Assembly (NCBI RefSeq): GCF_027943255.1 | Contig: NC_072894.1 | Coordinates: 128,455,601 to 128,519,600, forward strand | Length of the DNA: 64,000 bases | Source of the DNA: Anastrepha obliqua | Taxonomy: Eukaryota > Arthropoda > Insecta > Diptera > Tephritidae | Direction: 5' to 3' | In this document: positions 11,110 through 23,689 of the stretch, piece by piece | How positions within the stretch are numbered: position 1 is the first letter of the stretch | Layout: each line of letters starts with the position of its first letter | Notes under the pieces: model-generated | Told to the model about the DNA's origin: nothing | Database searches by the model: none | What the model saw: the letters and a program-made list of their open reading frames with translations, nothing else | Translations under genes and position numbers: made by a program

Positions 11110-11494
11110 GAACAACGTGCTTCAACAGTGTAGCGTATTGATATGCGACTAAGTATTCGTACAAGTCTGCATGTGTATACTTTGCTTTCGGTGACACGAA
11201 AATGTTTGTAGCCGCAAGATTTTGAAATATGGCAGCTCTATTAGCTCTCTGATTGGAATGAAAACAGTTTTGCCTACAACACTGCTATCCATCGCACAGT
11301 GATCAAGAATGCCGCAATCCTATAGTTCTTATAAGCACTATCATTCTTGCTTATAAGTGATCTTTCCTCCAAGCTTTTGTTTTCAGTTCGCTTTGGACGT
11401 GCCATAGTTGCTGTTGTCTGCTCAATTGTTTAGTTGCGATCTTGGCTAGATCTCTCGTTCCTGTTTCGTCGATCAGTTGTACATAAAGGCAACT

Positions 11495-14400
11495 ATGAAT
11501 TGCCTGCGTAAAATACCAATGCGTATGGTAAGTACCATGAGGTTGGAGCTAAAATGTGAGACGACAATCGTGCATACATACATATGTACTTACATACATT
11601 ATCTGTATGTAAGTGTATGTATTTAAATAAATAGTTCTCCAAATTTGTGTTATATTCGTTTTATAGTAATATTTCTATAAAAAATCTGCTACACACACAA
11701 TTTTCTCCACTCAGATTGTTAGCGCAGTCCAGCGCCAACAGCAATGCATGTCCAGCGGTTCAAGTGCCATGTCAGCACTCACTGTGCTCACCGAAGATGA
11801 ACGCGTAATGAAGGAGACTGGTAAGTAAACTTGAGGTTTTAGATAAATTATGTGCAATATTCGACGATTGATTTTATCCTCTGGTCCGCTAATGATTCTG
11901 TAAACATACGTAACGCACCTGCTCACAAATAGGTAAATATTTAAATAACGTAGATACACACATATAAATCTACTAGTGAGCTTAATTTTAGTCTCATGCA
12001 GGTTTTTTATTTTGCAAGATTTCTTAATTGTTGTATACGCTGCATGTTGATAATGTTACATAACGAGTTGTGGCAGCTAGTGTCTGTACTGCTAAGGCCT
12101 GAAGCCTGATCGATCTGGCTATAATAAAGCAGTGATGCAGCACAACTACACATAAACATAATAACATTTAGTTGACTTTCTGTAAACACAAAATGTGCAT
12201 AATTAAAATTATACTTTTTCCTACGGTGATAACTTCACCAACGCGGTGGAAGAAGCTGTTCAAAGGCTTTAAACGAATTCAATACCTTTAATTCAGTGAA
12301 TGCACAACAAGAGCGTGCACATACATACATACGTGTATACTATACATAGGGAGATGTTAGCTTAAAAGTATATGTATATCTACCTGTGTGTGTGATGCGT
12401 GTGTGTATTTGTTTTCTTATCAATCTACTATATACATATGCTTGTATGTACATATATATTAAATAAATACATTTACATATGTATATACATACATACATAC
12501 ATCCATATACGATTCGAGATCTCTTTGGCGTGCATTTTGCATCCATTCATTTTCTACATACATATATATTTGAAAAATAACTACATATGTATATAACTTG
12601 AGCGAAAATACAAAAAAGCAGTAGGAAGTTCAAGCGGAACTCGCGTGATAAGTATTTTCTCAATATGCAATATCCAATACGACTTGGCCACCGCGCCCAC
12701 CTTATGCATTTATGTGTGCGTGTGTGTGTTGGATTTAATTTTGTGTTTTATGTATGCTTGTTTTGTGTTTTTGCACGAAATTCTTTTATAGCTTTTGTAG
12801 ACATCGTTTCTGCGTTGTTATTTTCAACTGTTTTTCAGTTCCTTCAGTGATTAGAAAATAATAAAAGCATATAAAAATAGATTTGAATTTCTTCCGCTAG
12901 GCGGCGATAGTCGTTTGGTATAACAACAAGAATTAGCAGAAGTTTCACCACCTCTATATTGGTCGAGTGCGTAAAACATTCGGCAGTAAATTGAGCTGAA
13001 CTCAATTTATTTGAAGTTCGGTGGTTCGAACTCCAATCCGCCAAAGTTTTTTCTGTCTCTCGGACAAAAATGTGTTCATAAGTGAAATGCCTATTTTAAA
13101 AATTTGCATGATCCGTGCATATAGTTATAAGAAAGAGGCATATATATTTCAGAGCTCTATAAGTAGTCGTCGTAGTCGCGTCTAATCAGTAAAATGTTGT
13201 ACTAAATAAATAATATTTGCTTTATAAAAACATATCAGCGAACAGGAGGGAGAACTCGAGGAAAAATTGTATATAGGTATTCACAAGCAGTCAGCGGTTT
13301 AAATTTCATTAAATAATTTAAAAAGCGTTACACTTGTGATAGAGCAAAATAAATTGAATAGCCGCTAGCCGCGCCTCCGTTCCGTACTGTTCTAGTGCGC
13401 TGGATGTGTGTCACTGGCATGCGGTCTGTTCGCGCTTTCCTTGAGAGTTGAATTGAGTGCAAACAGCTCCTCCGCACGTAGAAATATGTGTGTGGCGATG
13501 CAGTAAATATCTCACTCAAATCGTAGTTGGAAAGTTGACAGATATTTTTTGAGTTTCCGTAAAGAACTCCATACAAAGCGGAACTTTAAGTGCTTGATTC
13601 AGCCGACAAATATTATATCTGAATGAAGCATGAAGGTCACGGCACCTGAGGCATTTTATTTATTCACTAGGAAAAATCTGAGTCCTATTTTGTATGTCGA
13701 CTGGGTAATTTTTTCTAACGCTTTGGGAAATATTATAGGGCAAATCACAATTTTCGGGAAGACATGTTTCTGTAAGTATGTTTTTTTTCTAAACATATTC
13801 CCCTCTTTGCGAACTTATTTAGTGCGTTTTTTCTTTAATGCGAATTTTTTGACATCTCCCGATTGCCTTTTTTCGTGCGGGGTTTCCTTTTATTCCGATT
13901 TGATTTCGACGACGACGCACACTGGGGATTTAGCGAAAAAAAGTCAAATTTGCAACATACCACCTACGCAATGTTTAATGGTATTTCTAAATTCCAGAAT
14001 AGAACCAACAATAAAATTAAAAAGAATTACTAAACTCCGACTTACAGTTTTTTTTATAGATATGCAAAAGTATAATTTTTTTATAGTATTGAACTGACTA
14101 AGGAAAAACTTCAAAGCCCAAGGTGGTTTTTTTCCTTTTGCTTGAGCCGACTTCCAATTTTTTATTTTTCATTTAGGGTACGATATTTTTATATATTTTA
14201 GCCGGAAGAACAAAGGCTGTGAAGCATTTGATTATCTATTTATAATTAATTTTACGAAAAAAAAAAAAAAAATCATATTCCTTCATATTCTTGGATCTTC
14301 AAGTTGAGCTACATTTACCTACGGTTAGAAACTAGTATCAACGTGTTTCTTAATAGCGTCTCCTTCAGTTTTAATCAATTGCAGGTGCCACCAGGTGCCA

Positions 14401-17400
14401 CCAGGCGTCACTGATTATTTTTTGGCAATGATAATAACTAAACGCTTTCTAGTGTGTGTATAATGATAACGAAACACTTTTAATTTTGTTTTGACATTTT
14501 GAGGGTAATTCAGAATTATGAACTTACATGTATCCTGTGCGTAAATATTTGCTGGCTTATATTAATAAAAAAAAAAAAAAAAAAAAAATTATGAATTTTA
14601 AAAAACAATTTTTTTTTTAATTAAAAAAAAAAATAGTTTTTAAACATGTTCTTTTCATACACAAATATATACAACTTCGTTAGTAGTAACAATGTAAATA
14701 TTTTTTGGGATGTATACTTTTTTCCGCATCTCTGTACAAAAATCCCCAGTGTGCGACGTTGCCTGCTGCGTACGTCACCACTTACGACTGCGTAGCTTCG
14801 ACAATTGGGATTGAATTAGCGAATTCCGGTCCGATCCAAGTGAGGATATAAATGAGTATATAAGCCAAATCGGAACGTAAGTAAGATTTTTTTAAATATC
14901 TTGCCACCAAAAATTTCTTCGAAATCGGATGAACGGTTTAGCAACACTTTTATAAATATAGCATTAAATTGAGAAACGAATTATAGACAAAAATAATTAC
15001 AATTATATAACAAAAAATAGAAAACAAGAATAAACTCAATAGAAAGTACTATTTTTTCGCCGGAAGGGTGCCATATCTTGTTTTTGTTGTAGCAACATAA
15101 ACTTTCCCATACATGTGCGGGGAATGCACGTGAAATGACAGTCCTTGGCCGGATATAAATTCGGGTAGTTCCGGTAACGTAGAACCGACTGTCGTCGACT
15201 GTTTTGAAATTTCTGTTCTGTAAGGTTTGGCTAGTCATCAGAATCGTTTAACACCTGAACAACGTTTCCAAATTGTGGAAATTTACTTTGAAAAAAAAAA
15301 AAAAATCAAAAATCTTTCGAAACGAGGAAGGAGCTGCTTGTTTCCAAAAATTAATCAGCTAAACATCGACATTTGCTTTCAACAAGGCGGCACAACTTAC
15401 CATACAGCCCGCTTAACAATCGATTTAGTGCAATATTCAAGCCATATTGACGTCATACGGCCAGATTTATTGGAAAAAGTAGTCAAAAAATGGACTGATC
15501 GGCGGATATATGCCAGCTTTCGAAAAAATAAATATCAAGAAATTATCTACCAGACTGTATAAAAAAAACAGTCATACAATATTTTTGTTTTTATTATCAT
15601 TTTACTTTAAAAAATCACGCAATACATATATTTTCCTGAATCTGCGAACGAACTAATTTTTTATATACCAATTTCAAATTGGCTAAGCACAATTAATATT
15701 CAATGCGAATATTAAGATTCATGTGTGTGCATGCGCCTACTTGTGCATATGCAGGTGTATGTACATATGTATGCATATAAGAACACACCGATTTGCAGGT
15801 TATCGCATCTGGCGTTTTTAAAACTGTTAATAGCTACATGCACACATATTGTTTTCACTAAAACGGCATGCTATCTTTATTGGGTGCATTCGTGAGTGTG
15901 TATGTATGTATGTAGGTATATACAAAAATTCCTATTTCTATTGCTTATTTGTAGAGACCGATCGAACTTCACTTTTTAAGGCCAAATTCGAACCGAAACG
16001 GACCTAGGCCAACTTTATCAATGTTCGGCCGAGACTCAAACGAACCGAAATTTGTCTCGGGTATTAAAATTAGATAAAGACTTAAAAAGAAATACGCTTT
16101 GTATTAACAAGACACGCGGTTACATAAATTAATTTAAATTACATTAACTGCAATCCATTTTTAAAAATATCAAAAGAAGCCATACTATAAAAGTATGCAA
16201 CAAAGTCAGTTTTTTGGATATCACTGGGAGTGATTAGTTAGTTGGGCGCGCTAAATCTGGATTCGGGTTCAAAATTTTCCATCACGTCCGGGTTTTGAGA
16301 AAATTTTACTCAACTTGTCGAAGAATGCTTCTTAAGCCCGAAAAGGCATGGCAATATACAGATGGTGGGCCAAAATTACAAATGAAACAAAACTGCCGTC
16401 CAGATATTAATAGTTTATTGTTTTTTTTTAATACATGGTCTTACTTACTGAATCGCTTAGAAATAAACTTAAACCTAACATTAAGTTTGTAAATTTTTAT
16501 TTAATTTATGTAACTGCTCGTTAGCCCGTTGGGTGGGCTCGTCTTGATCTGCGCATCTCCAACTAACGCAGGGCGATCTTCTCATTGAACTCATTGAATT
16601 TTTGTACGCGACATTTCGTTCGATCGCAATATTCACCATATACATACATACCATACATACAAATCCTGGTGATAGTTCGTTCACTATTAATTAAGAAAAA
16701 TGGCGAAATTGCATTTTTTTAACAATTTTCGCTAAATTCTGAAATCGGTTTCGAATTCGGTCTAACAAAATCTACCCAACAAATATCTTCTTGGTTAACA
16801 AAGAAATGATGCAGAGTGCAATTATTTGGTATTCTAAATATATAATAAATTTGTAGTGTAATTTAAAATCACGCGCACTCTAGTGGTTGAAAAACCAGAC
16901 ACATTTTTAACAGAAATTAAAAAAATAAACAAATTTTACAAATTGAACAAAAAAAAAAGGAAGGAAAAAAAAAGAAACTCACTTTTTTGCTGAATTTGAA
17001 CTGGGGCACCAGTGATTGTAAAGCCCGCGCGTTACCATAAGGCTACCATGCCCAAATTTAAATAGTCGGCTGTGCGGCACTTAACAGACGTCAACTGACA
17101 TTAACGCTATATAAATGTATTTCGATATACATATTTCCATGTTTATATCGTGGTCGTTTCAAGTGTGTGCACATACATATTCATACACATATTTACATAC
17201 ACATGCATATAAAGAAAATATAGTATTCGTTTGCCGTTCGTGCGAAATGTGGGCTTGTCGGCTCGGTCAACGCACAACAACTTTTGCTGTTGCTCTCGCA
17301 ACAACCCACCGATTGCTCATTATTTCACATTATTATTATTAGTTCTAATGGATTCTTTTTAAAAATATATTATTCTATTATTATTTTTAAATTTATTATA

Positions 17401-20400
17401 AGTTAAAGACTCCCATCAGCTCATTAAAAATATGAAAACCAATATTTCTTACTATGATTTTGCTAAGTCACTACTAGAATTATTGTACACATATATGTAT
17501 GCATGTACGCATATGTATGTATGTACACACATTTTGTATGTTTGTCGAGTTTTCGCCCAGATATTACATACATATATATGTGTATATACATATGTGTATG
17601 TACTTGTGAATATTTAAATTTTGCAAAGTCACTGCTACTATTTATGTGCATATTTATGTTCATAATTTTATATGTTTGTTGATGCACGTTGTTTTAATAG
17701 GCAGTCTATCTTCTGCTCAAATATGAACGAGACGTTATCAATAGAACGGTCCGCGGATGACGTATGGCAAAAATATATTACATTTTTTGTTTTTTGGTAG
17801 GACTGTTATAAGCTTACATGGCAAATTTCAGCGTGATATGTCACATAGTTTGTTTTCTGTGCTATGGTAAACAAGTCAAGCTCGAGTGTGTTCTTCGAAT
17901 TTAACGATGGAAATTCAAGTTGAACAAAGAATTTGTTTGACATTTTCTTATTCCAACAAAATTTCGGCTTCAGACGCCTTGAAAATGTTGCAGACCACAT
18001 GGGGTATACACGCTCGCGGGGAAAAAATACTCTTAGAATTTATTGTTGTTGGCCCTGTTAGGTGTGTTGACGTGTGATAGAGTTTATTTTCTTGTAACGG
18101 GTGATCAATCATGAGGTGCTTTTTTCAATAGTTAAAAAAAAAAACAAAAATGTAAATTATGTTCAAAACCTTTATTTATCATTTGAAAGGACATTATTTG
18201 ACATTTACTTTTTGAATATGACTTCATTCAACTGTTGGCCGCAACTACGCTTAAGGTGGTCCATTCTGAAGGTCCAATTTTCAATCACTCGTTCGAGCAT
18301 TTCGACTGGTATGTCGTGAATAACACGCGTAATGTTGGCTTCCAGAGCTTCAATCGTAGCTGGTTTATCAGCATAGACCTTGGACTTCACGAATCCCCAA
18401 AGAAAAAAGTCCAAAGGTGTGATATCACAAGATCTTGGTGGCCAACTCACAGGTCCTAAACGTGAAATCAGCTGCTCTCCGAAATGACTTCTCACGAGCT
18501 GTATGGCAAGTGGCTCCGTCTTGTTGAAACCAAATGTCGTAGAGATCATTAGATTCAATTTCAGGTAGCAAAAAGTCCGATATCATGGTACGGTAGCGAG
18601 CACCATTCACAGTTACGTTGCGGCCATCATCATTTTTGAAAAAATATGGACCGATGATTCCACCAGCCCATAAACTACACCAGACCGTTGTTTTCTCTGG
18701 GTGTAAAGGTAGCTCTTGAACCTGTTCTGGTTGCTCTTCATCCCAAATACGGCAATTTTGCTTATTGACGTAACCATTGAGCCAGAAATGCGCCTCATCG
18801 CTGAACAAAATTTTGCTCGAAAACAGCGGATCTTCTTCAATCTTTTCAAGAGCCCAATCAGCAAAACGGTGACGTGCAGGAAGGTCATTTGGCTTTAGTT
18901 CTTGTACGAGCTGTATTTTGTATGCTTTTAAATGAAGATCCTTCCGTAAAATTGACCAAGTTGTTCCATACGACAGTCCAAGTTGCTGAGAACGGTACCG
19001 AATCGATTCATCGCGGTTTTCACGTACACTCTCTGCTACTGCCGCTATATTCTCAATGCTTCTTGCTGGACGTGGTCTATTCGGTCGAGAATTATCCACC
19101 AATGAATATTCGGATTCAAATTTGTTGATGGTATGTCGAATAGTGTTTAAGGCAGGCCGATTATGTTGACCATAATGCGGTCTAAGCGCACGAAAAACAT
19201 TTGTCACAGAACGCTGATTTTCATAATACAGTTGAACAATTTGTAGACGTTGTTGCGGTGTGAGTCTTCCATGATGAAATGCCAAACGCTGTTCAACAAA
19301 TCCACGATCACAGTTTGCCACAACTCGCGCGCGATCTGTAAAAAAAACGCAAATGAAAAAAACTCCTCTTAATTGATCACTCGTTATATAATTTTATTGA
19401 ATTTTTTTCTAAAAATAATAAATAGTAAAGATGAGTTTGTGTTTTTTTGGGTGAAATAAGAAAATATTAGGCCTAGCTTATTCGCCTTCTTAGTTTTTAA
19501 AGTAAATAGAATTTTAAAACTATATTTTTATTATTTTTTTAGTGGCTAAATTGGCTCAAGAACAAGTCGCACCACTCGTCAAGAAAATGGATCAGGAGCA
19601 CAAATTCGATCCATCAGTGGTGAAGGCCGTTTTCGAGAATGGCCTGATGGGCATTGAAGTTGATCCTGATTTGGGTGGTAGTGGATGCAATTTTTTGACA
19701 ACCATTTTAGTTGTCGAAGAGCTGTCCAAGGTTGATCCGTCCGTTGCAGCTTTCGTCGACATCCATAATACGTTAGTTGTCTCACTTATGATGAAAGTGG
19801 GCAACGAGGAGCAGAAAAAGAAGTATTTGCCGAAACTGTCACAAGAATATGTAAGTATAGAACTTTCAACAATAAATTTAGAATATTAAATAATTGCAAC
19901 AATCAAGTCAAAGCCCCTTAGTTGCGAGCGAATTTCGAGACTTGGGCAATAAGGAAAAATAAAGTCTACGAAAATATGATTACGCTAATTTTTAATATAC
20001 TTTATATGTATGTTCAGTTAAAAGGCTGATTATAAAATGTTGATAAGCACTTGTGCTATCAATTAATTGGGTCTAATGAAACGGCAGAAAATAATTGCCT
20101 CAGCTCATGACCTCGTGAGCTAGAATATTAAGGCTGGTTTCCAGCTATCATCTGTTGATCTGTCCTCATGTGCGACTTTTTGGCATGCAATCAGAAGGTT
20201 TAGCAGTTAAGAGGCATACGAACTCAAGCAAAAATTTACTAAGCAAATTAAACCTTGTATTTATTTATTTTAGGCTGGTAGCTTCGCTTTGACTGAGCCT
20301 GGGGCTGGATCTGATGCTTTCGGATTAAAAACCGTTGCCAAGAAGGACGGCAATCACTACGTTATTAACGGTACAAAAATGTGGATTTCCAACTCGGACG

Positions 20401-21125
20401 TAGCTGGTGTTTTTCTAGTCTTTGCCAACGCCAAACCAGAAGCGGTAATTTAAATATTTATCATCAAGTAAAAAAAATCGGTTATTAACATTGCACTTTA
20501 GGGCTATCGCGGTATTACCACATTCATTGTTGATCGCGAAACACCGGGGTTGATTGTGAATAAGCCCGAGGATAAGCTCGGAATTCGCGCCTCTGGCACC
20601 TGTATGGTTACTTTCGATAACGTGCGCATTCCCGAAGAGAATTTACTTGGCGAGTTCGGCCAAGGCTATAAATATGCCGCCGGCTTTTTGAATGAGGGAC
20701 GCATTGGTATTGGCGCTCAAATGGTAGGTCTCGCCCAAGGCTGCTTCGACCACACTATACCCTATCTGTTGGAACGCAAGCAGTTCGGCAAGGAAATATA
20801 CGATTTCCAATCGATGCAACATCAAATAGCTACTGTGGCCACTGAGATCGAAGCGGCACGTTTGCTCACTTACAATGCTGCGCGCCTACAGGAACAGGGC
20901 AAACCTTTCCTCAAGGAAGCTGCTATGGCCAAGTTTTTCGCCTCGGAAGTGGCACAGCGTGCCACTATTAAGTGCATTGACTGGATGGGCGGTGTTGGCT
21001 TCACACGTGATTTCCCACAAGAGAAGTATTATCGCGATGTTAAGATTGGCGCCATCTATGAAGGCACCACCAACATGCAGCTAAGTACCATTGCTAAAGT
21101 GATCAAGAAGGAGTACGCCAAGTAA
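11495..21125 (+). CDS. ACADSB: Short/branched-chain acyl-CoA dehydrogenase, mitochondrial
   Basis: Five coding exons join in frame into 413 residues: 11495-11527, 11715-11820, 19543-19850, 20274-20444 and 20502-21125, all with GT-AG sites (four GTAAGT-type donors; intron 4 uses GTAATT). The enzyme oxidises 2-methylbutyryl-CoA and related short acyl-CoAs in the matrix during isoleucine breakdown, passing electrons to ETF. The Arg/Lys-containing N-terminus (residues 1-25) looks like a mitochondrial presequence. [11 protein letters not shown] (153-163) and MWISNSD (185-191) are the FAD/substrate signatures of the acyl-CoA dehydrogenase family, and E393 in IYEGTTNMQ is the expected catalytic base of SBCAD-type enzymes. 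The fly counterpart I recall is CG3902, of similar length. Intron 2 (7.7 kb) is filled with repeats. No lesion is seen, so the gene looks functional. Confidence 0.96.
11528..13910. other. Intron 1 and left part of intron 2, no gene seen
   Basis: Apart from exon 2 (11715-11820) this holds intronic DNA. ACATAC/TATG microsatellites occur at about 11570-11620 and 12320-12590. ORFs here are low-complexity or shadow frames. Confidence 0.5.
13916..14755. mobile_element. 840-bp element with 16-bp TIRs, unclassified
   Basis: CGCACACTGGGGATTT at 13916-13931 recurs perfectly inverted at 14740-14755. The flanks CGACGACG and CGACGTTG, read outside CACACTGGGG, agree at six of eight bases and might be an eroded 8-bp target duplication. 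The interior is AT-rich with A/T runs and no transposase. It lies in intron 2 of the dehydrogenase gene. The 155-residue ORF at 13630-14097 crosses its left end and is not credible. Confidence 0.6.
15078..15198 (+). repeat. SINE-like repeat S1, copy 2
   Basis: Same unit as at 3084: TTGTTGTAGCAACATAAAC, TTCCCATACATG, GGCCGGATATAAATTCGGG, then GGTAACGTAGAACCGACTGTCG. It is intronic, in the same orientation as the host gene. Confidence 0.65.
15200..15570 (+). mobile_element. Internally deleted mariner, DD41D-like
   Basis: A 111-residue open stretch (15227-15562) joins an N-terminal mariner block ([16 protein letters not shown]) directly to the catalytic block ([17 protein letters not shown]) and a C-terminal block ([16 protein letters not shown]). 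The central ~200 residues are missing and the usual second-Asp motif reads QQGG instead of QQDG. It is a non-autonomous remnant in intron 2, of the same type as the element at 18097. Confidence 0.65.
15571..17699. other. Intron 2 interior, microsatellites only
   Basis: ACATATG/CATATAC microsatellites occur near 15730-15780, 15895-15925, 17120-17210 and 17480-17610; A/T runs near 16940-16980. No gene or RNA is recognised. Confidence 0.45.
17700..18040 (+). mobile_element. Mariner transposase N-terminal fragment
   Basis: From about 17908 the plus strand reads [20 protein letters not shown] followed by a segment containing [12 protein letters not shown], resembling the first helix-turn-helix of mariner transposases. 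It ends abruptly near 18010, a few tens of bases before the next mariner copy begins at 18097. Confidence 0.5.
18097..19384 (-). mobile_element. Full-length DD41D (rosa-type) mariner
   Basis: The TIRs are ACGGGTGATCAATCATGAGG at the left and, inverted, ACGAGTGATCAATTAAGAGG at the right, with TA on both sides (18095-18096 and 19385-19386). The 1288-bp element encodes a transposase on the minus strand. I recall that the rosa subfamily, first described from the tephritid Ceratitis rosa, has this DD41D spacing. It sits in intron 2 antisense to the dehydrogenase gene. Confidence 0.88.
18205..19321 (-). pseudogene. DD41D mariner transposase, frameshifted
   Basis: The frame opening at 19321 covers about 298 residues: paired helix-turn-helix region ([20 protein letters not shown]), then the catalytic blocks [19 protein letters not shown] and [15 protein letters not shown]. 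At about 18500 it leaves frame; the rest ([34 protein letters not shown], and a C-terminus ending IFKK at 18205) continues in the neighbouring frame. The second and third catalytic Asp would be separated by 41 residues in family members. The frame loss coincides with a run ACAGCTCGTGAGAAG that could have arisen by deletion between short direct repeats. Apart from this it is open, so the copy is recent. Confidence 0.85.
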
Positions 21126-21839
21126 ATGAATTGAGGCATGCAAACTTTTTGCGGGCTTTGTCTTCCAGGGAAAATAGTCAAGAAAATATCGTAGCAGATA
21201 CCAATAGTGCATTTATTAAGAAATTATCAGTAAACCAATGAAATTTGGCTGTTTAAGCCATTCCGCTGACCTTCGTTGGGATAAATAGTTTTAAAACAAC
21301 CAACAAATTATGAGCTTACTGGCAATTTCAGAAACACAAAAAAAGATTCTAGTACATATTTAATATAATTTTGTTAAAGACATTTGTACATATTTTGTTG
21401 AAATTTTTGTAAGAACACATATGTGAAATATGAGCATTTATTAAAGTTAAATATATTTATGTATAATATATATGAAACAAAGCGATACAATTATTAAATC
21501 GATTCGTTATTAGAGGTATTATGTAAATATGTGGATTTCAAACAGTTTTGCAAAAAAAAAAAAAAAACAAAAATAAAGCAGAAAATAACATTTACGAGAA
21601 CTTCCGGATGCAGAGTTTCGAAAATAAAGTACGTAAATGTCTTTTCGAATGAGACAAAGTCCAAACCAAAGAAAGCGTCGGTTCTTCAAAATGCAAAAAA
21701 GAAGAGTAAACCGAATGGCGATATGACAATAAAATGGGAGTCATCACAATGCTCCAGAGATACAGTTATATACAGTACATACTCTATATTCAAGGATTGG
21801 CCCAGAATTCATTCAAATTATGAAAAGCAGTCTAGGTTG
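21126..21839. other. Dehydrogenase 3' UTR and downstream flank
   Basis: After the stop at 21123-21125 the sequence is AT-rich. ATTAAA at 21440-21445 is a candidate poly(A) signal about 315 nt downstream. The ORF from 21531 is Lys-rich, begins in an A run and is not recognised. Confidence 0.4.
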
Positions 21840-22075
21840 GTATTTGTCATTCTGTTTGTTTGTTTGTTAACAGTAATAGTAGCTCTGCCAGTGTCGGGTA
21901 TGTCACCTGTCATCTTCGTCTAGCTCATCTAGGGGTAGGCCCAGGAAACATGCTGTTTCGACGGGATGGGTCCAGAGGGGAGGGGGCATTCCCATGGCAG
22001 TCGGTACTACGTTACCGGAATGACTCGGGTTTTTCCCGACCAAGGGCTGCCGCCCCAGTAAACTAGCCCTGTCTA
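21840..22075 (-). repeat. Jockey-like LINE 3' end joined to S1-like repeat
   Basis: Minus-strand reading of 21890-21970 gives HPVETACFLGLPLDELDEDD followed by Arg and a stop, the end of a Jockey-type ORF2 that also appears at 49751-49925. Just beyond it, 21985-22075 contains GGTAACGTAGTACCGACTGC and GGTCGGGAAAAACCCGAG, related to the S1 repeats. Both are fragments. Confidence 0.5.
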
Positions 22076-22194
22076 GTAAACAGTATATTTGTCATTCTGT
22101 AGGGGTCATCAATGTTTAGTGTAGGTGGCAGAGTTACAGTGATATTGATTTCGTAATTTGTCGTATAGCAGGTCTTTGGTAAGTCCAGCAAAAC

Positions 22195-22544
22195 CATGAT
22201 TTATTTTTTAAAGATAATTCATTTCAAATTTTGGCCGTCAATGCGCCCTATGCGGCCATCCGAATTTTGAATAACTCGCTGGAGGAGTTCGGTCGGTATG
22301 TCGTGAGTAACTTTAGTAATGTTGACTTCCAACGCCTCAATCGTAGCTGGTTTATCCACAATGCATTTCGACTTTACATACTTCCACATGTAAAAGCCGA
22401 AGGTGTAATATCACAAGATATTGGTGGCCAATCCACTGGGCCGAGACGAGCGCAGAAAATCCATTGTTTCAGAGGCTGTATGGCAAGTAGCGTCGTCGTA
22501 TGGGAACCAAATGTGGAGATCACTTGCATCAAAAAGTCGTTTAT
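22195..22544 (-). mobile_element. DD41D mariner, C-terminal half (outer nest)
   Basis: Minus-strand reading yields INDFLMQVISTFGSH, then VDWPPISCDITP and [11 protein letters not shown], the C-terminal half of a rosa-like transposase with stops. It is interrupted at 22544 by a Harbinger element and resumes at 28059. The left TIR is not recognisable. Confidence 0.7.
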
Positions 22545-22632
22545 GGGTATGTTCAACAATGCATTATAATGCGCAACATACTATTTCAGAGTGAGCAGTG
22601 CGTTCAAAAATGCAAATATGACAGTACTGCAA

Positions 22633-23689
22633 GTACGGCTAAACATGTCCGTCCCTCCAAACAAAATTATTACGAAAAGAAGGCGGCCAGCAGGGTCTTA
22701 TTTAGACTAGGAGAGGTAGCAACAGACCAGCTAACCGAAGACCAGGCTAAATCGCTAGAGTGGGCAAAGGGAGTAATATCCGACTTGGGAAAACCGGCGG
22801 AAGCTACTCCCAAAAGACAACGGTCTGCAGAGCAGACAATGGAAAGGGCCGCCAAAAGACAGAAGGTAGGTGGCCAAAAACATCCAACCTTTAGTGAGGT
22901 GGTAAAAGGCGGCGGTGAGATACTAGCCGTCATCGACAAAGGAGAGGAGGAAGGAGTGATTCCTAAGGAAAAATGGAGGTGGATTGAGGAGGCTATCGCC
23001 GAAGTGTACCTCCAGATCCTAGAGGAACACCCCGGCCCTCCTCCCCTTTGTCATGACGCAGGCTGGTATCAAGGTAGAGCTAAACTCATCGCCTGCGAAG
23101 ACACAGGTCAGCCACGCTCTACAGGTTGGCCGTAAACAAGATAGGAGAGGTTTGGCCGGGTGCCAAACTCGATGCGGTCAGCAAGGATGAAATTCCAAGC
23201 AGGCCTCGAGCTCGAGTTTGGATTGCGGCCAAGCCGGCAGAGCCAAACAAAATTGAGGAAATTTTCAAATCCTGCAACAGAGACCTGCCAACGCATAATT
23301 GGAAGGTAGGCAGAATAGAGGAGCCAGTAGAAGGTAGGCGACAGGTGATGCTCATCCTCAATGGAGAATCGCTCGGCCCACTGGCGCAGAAAAACAATGT
23401 CGTGAGGTTCGGGTTCGTTGACGCAACCATTCGAATCTAACGCAGCGACGAGCCAGCTTTGAACTCAGATGAGGAGAGTGACAAAGCCAGCTTGCGGAGC
23501 GATACTGCAGAAGGGTTGGCCAACAGCCAATGTTTAACCGACTCGGAGAGGCTGACCGGTGTGGGGCCGCTGCTTAACGAAGATGATCTCCTCTGTGACA
23601 TTGAGGGTGGGGAGATCTCGGAAGAGGACGTCGAGGTCACGATGGTGGAGATGAAACGGGCAGATTCTCATGAAGCTGATCCAAATTAA
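22633..23689 (+). pseudogene. LINE ORF1 (nucleic-acid-binding, RRM-like), broken
   Basis: The first frame gives an acidic/basic N-terminal part (to about 23115: EVVKGGGEILAVIDKGEEEG and QILEEHPGPPPLCHDAGW). A frameshift near 23115-23130 leads to a segment resembling the DUF4780/RRM-like region of LINE ORF1 proteins (NKIGEVWPGAKLDAVSKDEI, then VEGRRQVMLILNGESLGPL). A nonsense TAA at 23438-23440 interrupts the same frame, which then runs on to 23689 with an acidic C-terminus. The end overlaps the ORF2 start by 20 nt. Such proteins coat the LINE RNA in a ribonucleoprotein. The first bases are missing because the LINE is 5'-truncated. Confidence 0.7.

Noticed and set aside
13630..14097. 155-residue ORF in intron 2
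   Set aside because: AT-rich, no recognisable domain, and it crosses the left terminus of a TIR element.
21531..21923. 130-residue Lys-rich ORF after the dehydrogenase gene
   Set aside because: Begins in an A run in the 3' flank and ends within a LINE fragment; composition-driven.
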